Positions 1-8,242 of a stretch of DNA of 64,000 nucleotides are shown piece after piece (the stretch's first letter is position 1; each line of letters starts with the position of its first letter). This DNA is from Salsuginibacillus kocurii DSM 18087 (GTDB taxonomy: Bacteria > Bacillota > Bacilli > Bacillales > Marinococcaceae). The translations under genes and the position numbers were made by a program. Location: contig NZ_KB898633.1 of the NCBI RefSeq assembly GCF_000377705.1, positions 1 through 64,000 on the forward strand, written 5' to 3'. Under the pieces are notes generated by a model. The model searched no databases. It had not been told where the DNA came from and worked only from the letters and a program-made list of their open reading frames with translations.

Positions 1-257
1 ATAAACAAATTGAAGACACATTACACACCTTCGGTATAGAACGTTCTTTAAGTCATAAAGGAACTCCCTATGACAATGCTGTAGCTGAAGCTACATTTAA
101 AACCATTAAAACAGAATTCGTACATAATCAAACGTTCCCTAACCAACAAGAACTTGACCTCCAATTGTTTGATTATGTTCATTGGTTTAATCACATTCGT
201 TTACACAGCTCATTAGGTTATCAGTCTCCCATGGAATTTAAAAAAGCAACTTTATAA
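1..257 (+). CDS. IS3-family transposase, C-terminal fragment (cut by window edge)
   Basis: The reading frame is open from base 3 to a TAA at 255-257. It encodes the end of an IS3-type (IS150/OrfB-like) DDE integrase: the segment PYDNAVAEATFKTIKTE carries the final catalytic glutamate, and the end HWFNHIRLHSSLGYQSPMEF is the usual IS3 C-terminus. The 5' part lies outside the window, so it cannot be judged whether the element is intact. The inverted-repeat end follows directly (261-285), so the right boundary looks complete. Codon use is more AT-rich than in the neighbouring chromosomal genes, as expected for a mobile element. Confidence 0.9.
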   Translation, partial: KQIEDTLHTFGIERSLSHKGTPYDNAVAEATFKTIKTEFVHNQTFPNQQELDLQLFDYVHWFNHIRLHSSLGYQSPMEFKKATL

Positions 258-260
258 ATG

Positions 261-285
261 TGTCCAGTTTGGTGTTGACATACCA
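261..285. mobile_element. Right terminal inverted repeat of the IS3-family element
   Basis: Three bases after the transposase stop the sequence reads TGTCCAGTTTGGTGTTGACA followed by TACCA. Its reverse complement begins TGGTATGTCAACACC, the TG...CA end form of IS3-group elements. The left end and target duplication lie outside the window, so this is inferred from position and end sequence. Confidence 0.7.
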
Positions 286-306
286 CGGTCCAGCCCGAAA
301 AAGAAA

Positions 307-329
307 AAGCGCCGCACAAGCCGGCGCTT
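307..329 (-). terminator. Rho-independent terminator reading leftwards
   Basis: Perfect 8-bp stem AAGCGCCG/CGGCGCTT with a 7-nt loop. On the minus strand it is followed by TTTTTCTTTTTC. No convincing minus-strand gene feeds it; it may belong to a gene displaced by the IS insertion or may insulate the MFS gene from the IS. Confidence 0.55.
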
Positions 330-466
330 CCTAATTCCTTTCCAAAACAAACGGGCTTCCCCTTTCAAAATGAACATTCTGTGTGATTCCGTTCCTTTTT
401 GTCGAAAATGAAGACAGGCTCATATTATAATGGGAGCTAAGAGGTAAAAGTGAAGGAGAAGCTGTT

Positions 467-1624
467 ATGTCGCGGATGTTGTATATCGTTATTATCGTTG
501 TGTTTATAGATACGTTTATCCAGCTGCCGATCATTACGCCCTACGCGCTGAGTCTGGGCGCGACTGAAACGCTTGCCGGCGCGATTGTGGCCGTGTATTC
601 GCTTGCGAATATGGCGGGCAATGTGATCGGCGGGCATTGGATTGACCGGATCGGGCGCCGCCCTGTGCTTGTAATTGGTATGGTCAGCGTTGGGGTGATT
701 CTGCTTTTTTATCCGCTGGCGCAAAGCGGGGAACAGCTTTTTGTCATCCGGCTTATCCACGGCTTAGCCGGGGGGGTGTTGATACCCGGTGCTTTTGCGC
801 TGATCGGCGACCGCTCCAGCACGCAGCAAGGCGGCAGGACGATGGCGTTCGCAGGCGCTTCGATCGGAATCGCGGCTATTACGGGGCCGGCGATTGGAGG
901 TGCGCTCGCCGCTCAGGGCGAGTACAGCGCTGTTTTTCTTTTTGTGGCTGGATTGTTTTTAGTAACTGTCCTGGTTGCGTACCGTTATATCCCCGGGCAA
1001 AGCACGCCAGGCGCACGCGGGCAGGTGCAGCTGGGCGATTTTGTCCCGCTTATTAAAAATCTCACTCTCCTGCAGGCTTCGCTGGCTGCGTTTGCGCTTA
1101 TGATCAGCAACGGGACGCTCGCGTTTGCGCTGCCGTTGAAAATCGGAGAAATTGATTTTACCTCGGCCATGACCGGCATGCTGCTGAGCTTGTACGGTAT
1201 TACCGCTCTCGTTATTTTCGTGACGCCACTTAACCGAGTATATGAACGGGTGGCTCCGCTGAAACTTGTGGTCGCTGGGCTTATCTTAATCGCGGCTTCC
1301 CTCGGCCTAGTCAGCTTTGTCGAACACATAGCGCTCCTCGTTACCGCCATGGTGATTTACGGAACCGGCTTTGCGCTGATTTTCCCGTCGATGAACCAGA
1401 TGGTCGCCAATGCTTCAACGGCACTGGACCGCGGCAAGGCGTACGGTATTTTTTACGCCTTTTTCTCGCTCGGCGTGGTTGCCGGCTCATCGGTGGCAGG
1501 ATTTGTGGCGGAACAGTGGGGTGTGCCGTTTACCTTCGGCTCCGGCCTGATTCTAATTTGTGCACTTGTCCTTGCCGTTCTCTCGCCAATCAAACAGACG
1601 AAAGGAACCTCCGCTGCTTCATAG
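467..1624 (+). CDS. MFS transporter, DHA1-type
   Basis: A 385-residue integral membrane protein with about 12 predicted hydrophobic segments. The loop after the second segment contains GGHWIDRIGRRPVL, the major-facilitator motif A (GxxxDRxGRR). A second half starting near residue 200 repeats the six-helix pattern. Such DHA1 carriers are proton-driven exporters of drugs or small metabolites at the cytoplasmic membrane; the substrate cannot be told from sequence. The start follows an AAGGAG site at 451-456. It stands alone between the IS end and the aminotransferase. Confidence 0.85.
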   Translation: MSRMLYIVIIVVFIDTFIQLPIITPYALSLGATETLAGAIVAVYSLANMAGNVIGGHWIDRIGRRPVLVIGMVSVGVILLFYPLAQSGEQLFVIRLIHGLAGGVLIPGAFALIGDRSSTQQGGRTMAFAGASIGIAAITGPAIGGALAAQGEYSAVFLFVAGLFLVTVLVAYRYIPGQSTPGARGQVQLGDFVPLIKNLTLLQASLAAFALMISNGTLAFALPLKIGEIDFTSAMTGMLLSLYGITALVIFVTPLNRVYERVAPLKLVVAGLILIAASLGLVSFVEHIALLVTAMVIYGTGFALIFPSMNQMVANASTALDRGKAYGIFYAFFSLGVVAGSSVAGFVAEQWGVPFTFGSGLILICALVLAVLSPIKQTKGTSAAS

Positions 1625-1814
1625 GAAAGCTGGCGGAGGTTTTTATATGGCGTAAAGTATAAAGCAGAAACCGGCCGCATCCTGGAAGTCAACCCGGACC
1701 ACAACGAAAAAACAGCCCATATGAAGCAGGAATTCAAGCCCCTTGTATGGAAAAGAAAAGAAGAGAAGAACCTTGTCGAAGCAACCATCACGACACTTAA
1801 GGAGGCCCACAACG

Positions 1815-2993
1815 ATGCAGTTTTCTTACGCAGATCGGTTAGAGCGCCTGCCGGACCAATTTTTCGCGGCGCTCGTGGAAAAAGCCAAAAAGGTGCAGAA
1901 CGAAAAAGGAGACGTGATTAATCTCGGGCAGGGCAACCCGGACCAGCCGACGCCCGACCATATTGTCGAAGCGCTGCAAACGGGGGCGGAAAAGCCAAAA
2001 TACCACAAGTATTCGCCTTTTCGCGGCCTGCCGAAGTTAAAGGAAGCGGCCGCTTCTTATTATGAGCGTGAATATGGGGTGTCACTTGATCCAGAACGTG
2101 AAGTGGCTGTATTGTTCGGGGCGAAGACGGGGCTGGTTGAAATCAGCCAATGTCTGCTCAACCCTGGTGATACCGCGCTCGTTCCTGACCCAGGCTACCC
2201 GGACTACTGGTCCGGCATTGCGCTAAGCGGTGCGAAGATGGAGAAGATGCCGCTGACTGCGGAGAATAACTTCCTGCCGGTTTACGACGCGATCCCTGAG
2301 AGCGCACTGGAAGCAGCAAAACTTCTCTTCATCAATTATCCGAATAACCCGACCGGTGCCGCGGCTACTGAGTCTTTTTTCAAAGAGACTGTAGATGTGG
2401 CAACGAAGCAGGAAATCTGTGTTGTGCACGATTTTGCCTACGGGGCAATCGGGTTTGACGGTTATAAGCCGCCGAGTTTCCTGCAGACGCCGGGCGCGAA
2501 GGAAGTCGGTGTGGAGGCGATGACGCTTTCGAAAACGTATAACATGGCGGGCTGGCGTGTGGCGTTTATGGCTGGCAATGAATCGGTGATCGAAGCGATC
2601 AACTTAGTTCAAGACCATATGTATTGCAGCTTGTTCGGCGCTGTCCAAGAAGCGGCGGCCGAAGCGTTGACCGGACCCCAGGACAGCGTGCGCGAGCTGG
2701 CGGCGCTTTATGAGCGGCGGCGTGACGTGCTGATGGAAGCGGTGTGCGCGATCGGTTGGGACGCAGAAGCCCCGGCGGGATCGTTTTTCGCCTGGCTCCC
2801 GGTGGCAGAAGGCTTCACAAGTGAAGGGTTCGCTGATTACGTATTGGAGCACGCGCAAGTGGTCGTGGCCCCGGGGCGTGGCTTTGGGGAGAGCGGCGAA
2901 GGCTACGTGCGCGTCGCCCTCCTGGAAGACGAATCGCGTTTGGCCGAAGCGGTCGAACGAATTGGCGCGCTTGGCTTGTTTGGGAAAAAATGA
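1815..2993 (+). CDS. mtnE: PLP-dependent class I/II aminotransferase, MtnE-like
   Basis: A 392-residue fold-type I aminotransferase. The start at 1815 is chosen because TAAGGAGG (1799-1806) precedes it; the frame is open further upstream without a ribosome-binding site. Visible features are NLGQGNPDQPTP near the N-terminus, the substrate segment NYPNNPTG, the cofactor loop DFAYG and the Schiff-base lysine in SKTYNMAGWR (about residue 240). The N-terminal part and the HGYGPFRG-like region (here HKYSPFRG) most resemble Bacillus MtnE, which makes methionine from 2-keto-4-methylthiobutyrate. No other methionine-salvage gene is nearby, so the substrate assignment is an inference and a related amino-acid transaminase is possible. 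Confidence 0.75.
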   Translation: MQFSYADRLERLPDQFFAALVEKAKKVQNEKGDVINLGQGNPDQPTPDHIVEALQTGAEKPKYHKYSPFRGLPKLKEAAASYYEREYGVSLDPEREVAVLFGAKTGLVEISQCLLNPGDTALVPDPGYPDYWSGIALSGAKMEKMPLTAENNFLPVYDAIPESALEAAKLLFINYPNNPTGAAATESFFKETVDVATKQEICVVHDFAYGAIGFDGYKPPSFLQTPGAKEVGVEAMTLSKTYNMAGWRVAFMAGNESVIEAINLVQDHMYCSLFGAVQEAAAEALTGPQDSVRELAALYERRRDVLMEAVCAIGWDAEAPAGSFFAWLPVAEGFTSEGFADYVLEHAQVVVAPGRGFGESGEGYVRVALLEDESRLAEAVERIGALGLFGKK

Positions 2994-3018
2994 TACCTAC
3001 ATATAGGAGGAATGGAAG

Positions 3019-3303
3019 ATGAAGTATTTTGCTGTTTTTTTACCGATGAAAGATAAAGAGAAGAGCGCTGAACACCGACCGGCGCACTTAGAATTTCTAG
3101 AGAAAATGAAAGAAGAGAAGAAAGTGCTTATGAATGGAAAGTTCAGCGATGGAAGCGGTGGACTGGTGATTTACCGGGCTAGTGATGAGGATGAAGCGAT
3201 TTCTTATTTGAAGCAGGATCCGTTCGTTGAAACGGGCGCCCGCGACTGGGAAATTCACGAGTGGGAGCTAGAAACGGCAAGTGACGTGCAGATTGGCGGC
3301 TGA
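3019..3303 (+). CDS. YciI-like (YCII-related domain) protein
   Basis: A 94-residue protein with the small ferredoxin-like YCII fold: MKYFAVFLPM opening strand, HLEFLEKMKEEKKVLMNGKFSDGSGG, and DPFVETGARDWEIHEWE near the end. YciI-type proteins are small dimers, some with putative enzymatic activity; the exact reaction is unknown for most. It starts 25 nt after the aminotransferase with AGGAGGAATGG upstream, so the two are probably co-transcribed. Confidence 0.8.
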   Translation: MKYFAVFLPMKDKEKSAEHRPAHLEFLEKMKEEKKVLMNGKFSDGSGGLVIYRASDEDEAISYLKQDPFVETGARDWEIHEWELETASDVQIGG

Positions 3304-3546
3304 GCGGAAGCGGTGCTGATCGCCGGCTTGTGTGCGGCGGGCATGACTTAGAGGATGCGGTGCAGTGCGAGCTGGGCAGGGCATGAACATAGGCAGGCCG
3401 CTGTACTGGCTTACGGACAATTGCTCCGTTATTTGCTGATTTCAGCAAATTATATCAAGTACGTTATTTACAAAAAAAGCCACCCAAAAGGCGTTTTGCC
3501 ACATGAGAGGAAGACATGGCCGTTAGGCAGCCAAAAAGCCGTGATT

Positions 3547-3588
3547 TGGTCCATTAAGCGGAATAGGTGTCCATTAACCACCGCGAGA
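3547..3588 (+). repeat. Two 21-bp repeat units (core GTCCATTAA)
   Basis: Within the roughly 460-bp gene-poor gap 3304-3763, the core GTCCATTAA occurs twice exactly 21 bp apart, in units 3547-3567 and 3568-3588. It resembles the larger 21-bp arrays elsewhere in the window. The rest of the gap up to 3546 shows no supported feature. Confidence 0.5.
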
Positions 3589-3598
3589 AACGAAGAAA

Positions 3599-3635
3599 AA
3601 CCAGCCGCCCTTCGTCGCTAGCGGCTGGTTTTTCT
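3599..3635 (+). terminator. Rho-independent terminator
   Basis: Ten-bp stem AACCAGCCGC/GCGGCTGGTT with a 12-nt loop, followed by TTTCTATTTT. It probably ends the aminotransferase-YciI transcript. Confidence 0.8.
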
Positions 3636-3763
3636 ATTTTCCGATTTAGATACGCAAAAACGGGGGTTCTGGTATTTTTATGAATAAAAATCATAGAAAG
3701 GCGTGGCTTAGTCCTACTACGGGTAAAGCAAGGAATAAGAAACTGAAAAAAGGGGGCAGTGTA

Positions 3764-5008
3764 GTGGGCTCACATAAAGAAGAAAAATACACGCAAGTGA
3801 AAGAATATATGGAGTATGTGCATGAAGGCTTGGATAAAGCGCGACTGCCGGCAAAAGCGAAAGAGGGGATCCGTGCGGAATTGGAAGAGCTGCGTGCTTT
3901 CGTATTTGACGCGCGTCCGGCCCGGATTGCAATTGTCGGCAGGCGCGGGGCCGGGAAGTCCAGTTTAATTAATGCGATTTTCGGCGAGGTGAGGGCGGAA
4001 GTTGGTGATGTCAAAGCGCAGACAGGCACCGGCTCGTGGTACACCTATTCTTCGGCCTCAGGCGCGCTCGAGATTTTGGATACGCGCGGCCTGGGAGAAG
4101 CGGAACGGCCTGAAGAAGCGCATGGAGAAGAGACCTCCCTTGCTGAAGTGCAGGCGGCCATTCAGGACAAGTGCCCGGACGCGATTCTTTTTATCAGCAA
4201 AGCCAAGGAAGTCAGCGGCCGCATAGATGAAGACACGAAGCAGCTAGCGGAACTTAAAGCATTCATCCAGGAAAAGCATCAATACGAGGCGCCGTTGATC
4301 GGAGTGGTGACGCAAGTAGATGAGCTGAGTCCCAAATCAGCTGACCGCCCACCTTTTGACCACGGTGAAAAACAAAAAAATATCGAGCACGCTCAAGCCA
4401 TTCTCGCGGACAAATTGGCAGCATCGGCCGGAAGCCCGGTAACAGTGATCCCGGTCGCGGCGTACTTTGAAATCGAAGCAGGTGAAGTAGTATATGACCT
4501 GCGCTGGAACGTCGACAAGCTGCTGGACTTTTTGATTGAACAGCTCCCCAATGAAGCGCAAATGGTGCTGGCGAAGCTCTCGAAAGTGCAGGCGATTCAA
4601 AAAAAGTTGGCACGCCGGATCGGGAAGCGGATGGCTGGACTCACCGGAGCAGTGGGGGCCCAGCCAATTCCGCTCGCGGACCTTCCCGTCATTACCGGCA
4701 TGCAAATGACGATGATCAGCACCATCGCACTCATTAGCGGCAGGTCGTTAACCAAAAAAGATATGAAAGACTTTCTCGGCGCGCTCGGCGTGAACGTCGC
4801 CGCCGGTTTTGCCTTCAGGCAGCTCGCCCGCCAGCTGGCCCGGCTGTTCCCGGTTGCCGGGCACGCCGTCTCCGGGGCGGTAGCTTATGCCGGGACGTAC
4901 GCTTTAGCGGAAGCAGCGATCGCTTATTTTATCGAAGAACGCTCGCTTACCAACGTCAAAGCCGTTTTTCAGAACGAATTTCAACAGAAGCGAGAGGAGA
5001 ACGAATAA
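3764..5008 (+). CDS. Dynamin-like/Era-type GTPase with C-terminal DUF697-like membrane region
   Basis: The GTP-binding domain shows a P-loop GRRGAGKSS (near residue 58), the switch segment LDTRGLGEA and the G4-like TQVD. The C-terminal 100 residues are Ala/Gly-rich and hydrophobic (VNVAAGFAFRQLARQLARLFPVAGHAV), as in the DUF697 region of YcjF/YkfA-type GTPases, suggesting membrane association. GTG at 3764 is preferred because AGGGGGC lies 6 nt upstream; an in-frame ATG at 3680 would add 28 Lys-rich residues but has a poorly placed ribosome-binding site. The protein is 414 residues from the GTG. The cellular role is unknown. Confidence 0.75.
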   Translation: MGSHKEEKYTQVKEYMEYVHEGLDKARLPAKAKEGIRAELEELRAFVFDARPARIAIVGRRGAGKSSLINAIFGEVRAEVGDVKAQTGTGSWYTYSSASGALEILDTRGLGEAERPEEAHGEETSLAEVQAAIQDKCPDAILFISKAKEVSGRIDEDTKQLAELKAFIQEKHQYEAPLIGVVTQVDELSPKSADRPPFDHGEKQKNIEHAQAILADKLAASAGSPVTVIPVAAYFEIEAGEVVYDLRWNVDKLLDFLIEQLPNEAQMVLAKLSKVQAIQKKLARRIGKRMAGLTGAVGAQPIPLADLPVITGMQMTMISTIALISGRSLTKKDMKDFLGALGVNVAAGFAFRQLARQLARLFPVAGHAVSGAVAYAGTYALAEAAIAYFIEERSLTNVKAVFQNEFQQKREENE

Positions 5009-5224
5009 AGGTTGACCGTCCGGCGCTTGCAGAAATAAGCCGTATGTAGGTGGGATTCTTCGGTCAGAGAGGTTCCGCCTCCGCTTAAATGTCCGTGCCA
5101 GCAGCCTAGCCGTGTTTTGGGCAACGGCCTGTCTCAAAAGGGAAGCCCCTTTCTACTCATCATAGGAAAACTGGATGATTCCGTTCGCGCCGCTGACATA
5201 CCGCAAATAGAGGAGGGAAAACGC

Positions 5225-5434
5225 GTGACGCCGCACTCGTGTAGAGTGACGCCACACTCGTGTAGAGTGACGCCACACTCGTGTAGAGTGACGCCACACT
5301 GGAGTAGAGTGATGCCACACTCGGTTAGAGAGACGCCACACTGGAGTAGAGAGACGCCACACCTGAGTAGAGAGACGCCGCACTCGGTTAGAGAGACGCC
5401 ACACCTGAGTCGCGTGACGTCACACTAATGAGCC
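5225..5434. repeat. 21-bp tandem array, about ten units (core TGACGCCACACT)
   Basis: Nine to ten consecutive units of exactly 21 bp (5225, 5246, 5267, 5288, 5309, 5330, 5351, 5372, 5393, 5414) share the core GTGACGCCACACT and end GTAGA or similar. Units differ at two to six positions, so the array is degenerate rather than recently expanded. Because 21 is divisible by three, an open frame crosses it, giving a seven-residue repeat with a TPH core. I consider that frame an artefact. The rest of the 5009-5592 gap contains nothing else I can support. Confidence 0.9.
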
Positions 5435-5592
5435 GCGATGCCACCTTCACTCCTCGTCACTACGCATCCTGAAAGCGAGACTACGCACCCGCTCCATGTT
5501 TTAGAGCTGGGTTGTACTTTCCGTAGTTTTTTCAGCCCCCGTTTTAAGGTTATATACCTATCCCACCATTCCCGCTCCGAAGAAGATGGAAA

Positions 5593-6561
5593 TTACACCC
5601 ACCACATGTCTCCCATTGGCTCACGCATCAGCAGCGGCTGTAAATGGTTCACTGCTTTAGAAAAACCTTCATCCACTGACATCAATCCGTCTTCATGTTC
5701 AATGCTGATGGCATCGTCATATCCTACCAGCCGGAGCGTGCTGATGATATCGGCCCATACTTTACTATCATGTCCGTAGCCTACTGTCCGGAACTGCCAG
5801 GCGCGGTCGAGCATCTTGTCATAGGTCTGCATATCGGTAATTCCGTGTTTATGGATGTTGACAGGGTCAATCGTCGCGTCTTTGGCATGGAAGTGATGCA
5901 GCGCGTTTGCTTCCCCTAGTATTCGTATGGCTTGAACCGGATCAATGCCCTGCCACCACATATGGCTGGGGTCTAAATTTGCTCCGAGTGCGTCTCCCGT
6001 AGCTTCTCGAAGCCGAAGCAGCGTAGCAGGTGAGTGCACGGAAAAGCCCCCGTGGAGTTCCAGCCCGATTTTGACCCCGTGCGCGGATGCGTACGCCTCT
6101 GCCTCTTTCCAATAAGGAATTACTTTTTCTTTCCACTGCCAGTCTAAGATTTCTTGATAATCGTTTGGCCACGGGGCAACCGGCCAATTTGGATACTTCG
6201 CGTTTTCGTGATCGCCCGGGCACCCTGAAAATGTATTAACGACAGGAACTTCCAGCTTTTCAGCCAGCTTTACCGTTTTCAGAAAAAGTTCATGGTCTTT
6301 TTCTGCTATCGATTTCTGCGGGTGCAGTGGATTGCCATGGCAGCTTAAGGCGCTGATTGTTAAATCGTTTTCTTCAAGTGTCTTTTTAAACAAAGCGAAT
6401 TGATCAGTATCTTCTAATAACAGATCAGGATCACAATGTGAATGGCCGGGATAGCCTCCAGTACCTAGTTCAACAGCCTCCAGGCCATACGTTTTCAACT
6501 TTTTAGCTAACTGTTCCAACGAAAGGTGTGAATATAAGACGGTAAAAACCCCTAATTTCAA
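5593..6561 (-). CDS. Sugar phosphate isomerase/epimerase family protein (xylose isomerase-like TIM barrel)
   Basis: A 322-residue AP-endonuclease-2-type TIM barrel. Metal and catalytic ligands are visible in order: Glu in GLELHGG, Asp-His in NLDPSHMWW, His in HHFHAKD and Glu in SIEHED. The family includes IolE/IolI, YcjR and related keto-sugar epimerases or isomerases acting in the cytoplasm. It is divergently transcribed from the LacI-type regulator, with its own promoter and operator, and the neighbouring ABC importer and oxidoreductase suggest that it processes the imported sugar or a 3-keto derivative. The exact substrate is not readable from sequence. Confidence 0.85.
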   Translation of the reverse strand: MKLGVFTVLYSHLSLEQLAKKLKTYGLEAVELGTGGYPGHSHCDPDLLLEDTDQFALFKKTLEENDLTISALSCHGNPLHPQKSIAEKDHELFLKTVKLAEKLEVPVVNTFSGCPGDHENAKYPNWPVAPWPNDYQEILDWQWKEKVIPYWKEAEAYASAHGVKIGLELHGGFSVHSPATLLRLREATGDALGANLDPSHMWWQGIDPVQAIRILGEANALHHFHAKDATIDPVNIHKHGITDMQTYDKMLDRAWQFRTVGYGHDSKVWADIISTLRLVGYDDAISIEHEDGLMSVDEGFSKAVNHLQPLLMREPMGDMWWV

Positions 6562-6589
6562 AGAAAAATCCCCCTTTAAGAATAATTGA

Positions 6590-6603
6590 TGTAACGGTTT
6601 ACA
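6590..6603. promoter_or_regulatory. LacI-type operator (isomerase side)
   Basis: TGTAACGGTTTACA is a near-perfect 14-bp palindrome with a central CG, the form bound by LacI/GalR regulators. It lies just downstream of the minus-strand -10 box, over the expected start of the isomerase transcript. A sister site is at 6709. Confidence 0.8.
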
Positions 6604-6610
6604 TAAATTA

Positions 6611-6640
6611 AGTATAGATTGAAAGGGTTTACAACGTCAA
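6611..6640 (-). promoter_or_regulatory. Sigma-A promoter of the isomerase gene
   Basis: On the minus strand TTGACG (6640-6635), an 18-nt spacer and TATACT (6616-6611). The operator at 6590-6603 sits 8 nt beyond the -10 box. Confidence 0.75.
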
Positions 6641-6676
6641 TTTAAAACTTAAAATAAACAAATTTTCAAATATTTA

Positions 6677-6705
6677 TTGACAAAAATGAGAACGTAAACT
6701 ATATT
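6677..6705 (+). promoter_or_regulatory. Sigma-A promoter of the LacI-type regulator
   Basis: TTGACA (6677-6682), a 17-nt spacer and TATATT (6700-6705), essentially consensus. The operator at 6709-6722 overlaps the predicted start, implying autorepression. Confidence 0.8.
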
Positions 6706-6708
6706 TTT

Positions 6709-6722
6709 TGTAACGGATTACA
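6709..6722. promoter_or_regulatory. LacI-type operator (regulator side)
   Basis: TGTAACGGATTACA, differing from the site at 6590 at two central or right-half positions. It lies directly after the -10 box of the regulator promoter. Confidence 0.8.
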
Positions 6723-6868
6723 TTAAATTTAATTCCTCAAACTCCTAAATATGTATCCGTGTTAACCAAGAACTATTTTCATCACATTTTATAATTGAGG
6801 TTAAGCAGAAAGCGGCTAAATTTATTACAATAAGAGAGAAACTATCGATGAAAGTAGGAGAACGGTTC

Positions 6869-7864
6869 ATGTTAAACATCCATAAGGTTGCCGAGGAAGC
6901 AGGCGTTTCCGTAGCCACTGTATCAAGAGTTATCAACAATCAAGGAACTGTCGCGAAAAAGACGCAGGAAAAAGTAGAGAAAGTCATAAGCCGGTTAAAC
7001 TATGAGCCGAACATGTTGGGGAGAAATCTCCGCAACTCTGAAAGCCGCTTAATCATGGTCCTTGTGCCGACGATCTCCAATCCTTTTTATGCGCAGATTG
7101 TGCAAGGTATTGAAGACATTGTTAGAAAAGAAAACTATAATGTCTTTCTATGTACGACCGATTCAGAACCTGAACGAGAAAAAGTGTTTTTAGACTACGT
7201 GAGACAGAAGCTCACCGATGGCGTTATATTTATGGACCCGGCTGTGGAGGTCGAGATGCTGCAGGACCTGGCTAATCGCTACCCAGTGATTCAATGCTGT
7301 GAATACAATGAAGATTTGAATATTCCATATATCTCCATTGATGACACCCAGGCTTCTTATAAAGCAGTTAAGCATTTAATCACGATGGGCCATGAAAAGA
7401 TTGCGATTATCAATTCCGATGAAACGTTTCAGTATGCAAGAAACCGAAAAAAAGGGTACTTGAAAGCGTTAGAGGAATACGGGCTGCCGATTAAAGACGA
7501 ATGGATCCTTAAAAATTCAGAACTGAACTTTGAAGCGGGCCAGAATTCAATGAGGAAGCTGCTTAGAGCAGATGATAAACCAACAGCCATTTTTGCCGTA
7601 TCTGATATTTTAGCGATTGGCGCCTTGAAACGTATGAATGAAGAAGGCCTGCAGGCTCCTGAAGATATAGCAGTCGTAGGCTTTGATAACATTCCGTTTG
7701 CCAGCATGACGAACCCTGCCCTTACAACGATTGCACAGCCTATGTATGAAATCGGTTCGCAGGCAGCTAAAATGCTGTTCCAAAAAATCAACACTCCCGA
7801 CGAACCGGTCAGCAGCACGCTGCTTGATAACGAACTCATTATAAGAGAATCAACGCTGGGGTAA
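6869..7864 (+). CDS. LacI/GalR-family transcriptional regulator
   Basis: A 331-residue repressor. The N-terminal helix-turn-helix reads VAEEAGVSVATVSRVINN followed by the hinge YEPNMLGRNLR. The rest is a periplasmic-binding-protein-like sensor (VPTISNPFYAQIVQGIED, AVVGFDNIPFASMTNPALTTI). The start at 6869 is preferred over an in-frame ATG at 6848 because GTAGGAG lies 8 nt upstream. It probably binds the two TGTAACGG-type palindromes in its own divergent promoter region and controls the isomerase and possibly the downstream ABC operon, with a sugar as inducer. Confidence 0.9.
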   Translation: MLNIHKVAEEAGVSVATVSRVINNQGTVAKKTQEKVEKVISRLNYEPNMLGRNLRNSESRLIMVLVPTISNPFYAQIVQGIEDIVRKENYNVFLCTTDSEPEREKVFLDYVRQKLTDGVIFMDPAVEVEMLQDLANRYPVIQCCEYNEDLNIPYISIDDTQASYKAVKHLITMGHEKIAIINSDETFQYARNRKKGYLKALEEYGLPIKDEWILKNSELNFEAGQNSMRKLLRADDKPTAIFAVSDILAIGALKRMNEEGLQAPEDIAVVGFDNIPFASMTNPALTTIAQPMYEIGSQAAKMLFQKINTPDEPVSSTLLDNELIIRESTLG

Positions 7865-7899
7865 GCGCGCGGACTGTGTTGTGCTTCCCAAGAGCAAAA

Positions 7900-7914
7900 T
7901 TGTAAACGGATTCA
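7900..7914. promoter_or_regulatory. Catabolite-responsive element (cre) upstream of the sugar ABC operon
   Basis: TTGTAAACGGATTCA matches the Bacillus cre consensus WTGNAARCGNWWWCW at every fixed position. It lies in the 378-bp gap between the regulator and the ABC importer, so CcpA repression by preferred carbon sources is likely. A role as a third LacI-type operator is a possible alternative because the centre is similar. Confidence 0.65.
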
Positions 7915-8163
7915 AAACGTTATATAAGCGTGGCGGCGAATAATGTGGAAGCTTCGCCGTCTCTCCTTACCTATTTTAGTGACCACCAACATGAGATTTT
8001 CCGTTATGTGAAGCAACAATATAACTCAAACATACATGATAGCGCAAAGCGGCCATGGTTCTTAGTTTAAATGGCTTGCTATAACAGCGCTATAAAAGTA
8101 AATATTTATCAAAAATAGAAAAAATTTTATTTAGAAAATTATCAATTTTACAATCGGCTTAAC

Positions 8164-8204
8164 TTCCGCAATTAAATAGTGCAAGTCGCGATTGCGGAAT
8201 TTTT
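8164..8204 (+). terminator. Hairpin with T-tract upstream of the sugar ABC operon
   Basis: Perfect 9-bp inverted repeat TTCCGCAAT/ATTGCGGAA separated by 18 nt and followed by TTTTTAT. It ends 38 nt before the binding-protein start. It could be a leader attenuator or the terminator of the regulator transcript 300 bp upstream. The rest of 7865-8163 shows only the cre site. Confidence 0.55.
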
Positions 8205-8242
8205 ATAAGCATCATTTTTCACCAAATATAGGAGGGGTTGAA

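Noticed and set aside
331-534. Minus-strand 67-codon frame ending next to the leftward terminator
   Set aside because: It overlaps the start of the well-supported MFS gene and has no recognisable similarity.
5117-5428. Open frame of about 100 residues across the 21-bp array on the plus strand, and a similar one on the minus strand
   Set aside because: Both exist only because 21 is a multiple of three. No domain is seen, start signals are poor and both strands are open equally.
5225-5434. The 21-bp array as a CRISPR
   Set aside because: There are no unique spacers and no well-conserved 23-37 bp repeats; units are contiguous and degenerate, and no cas genes are in the window.
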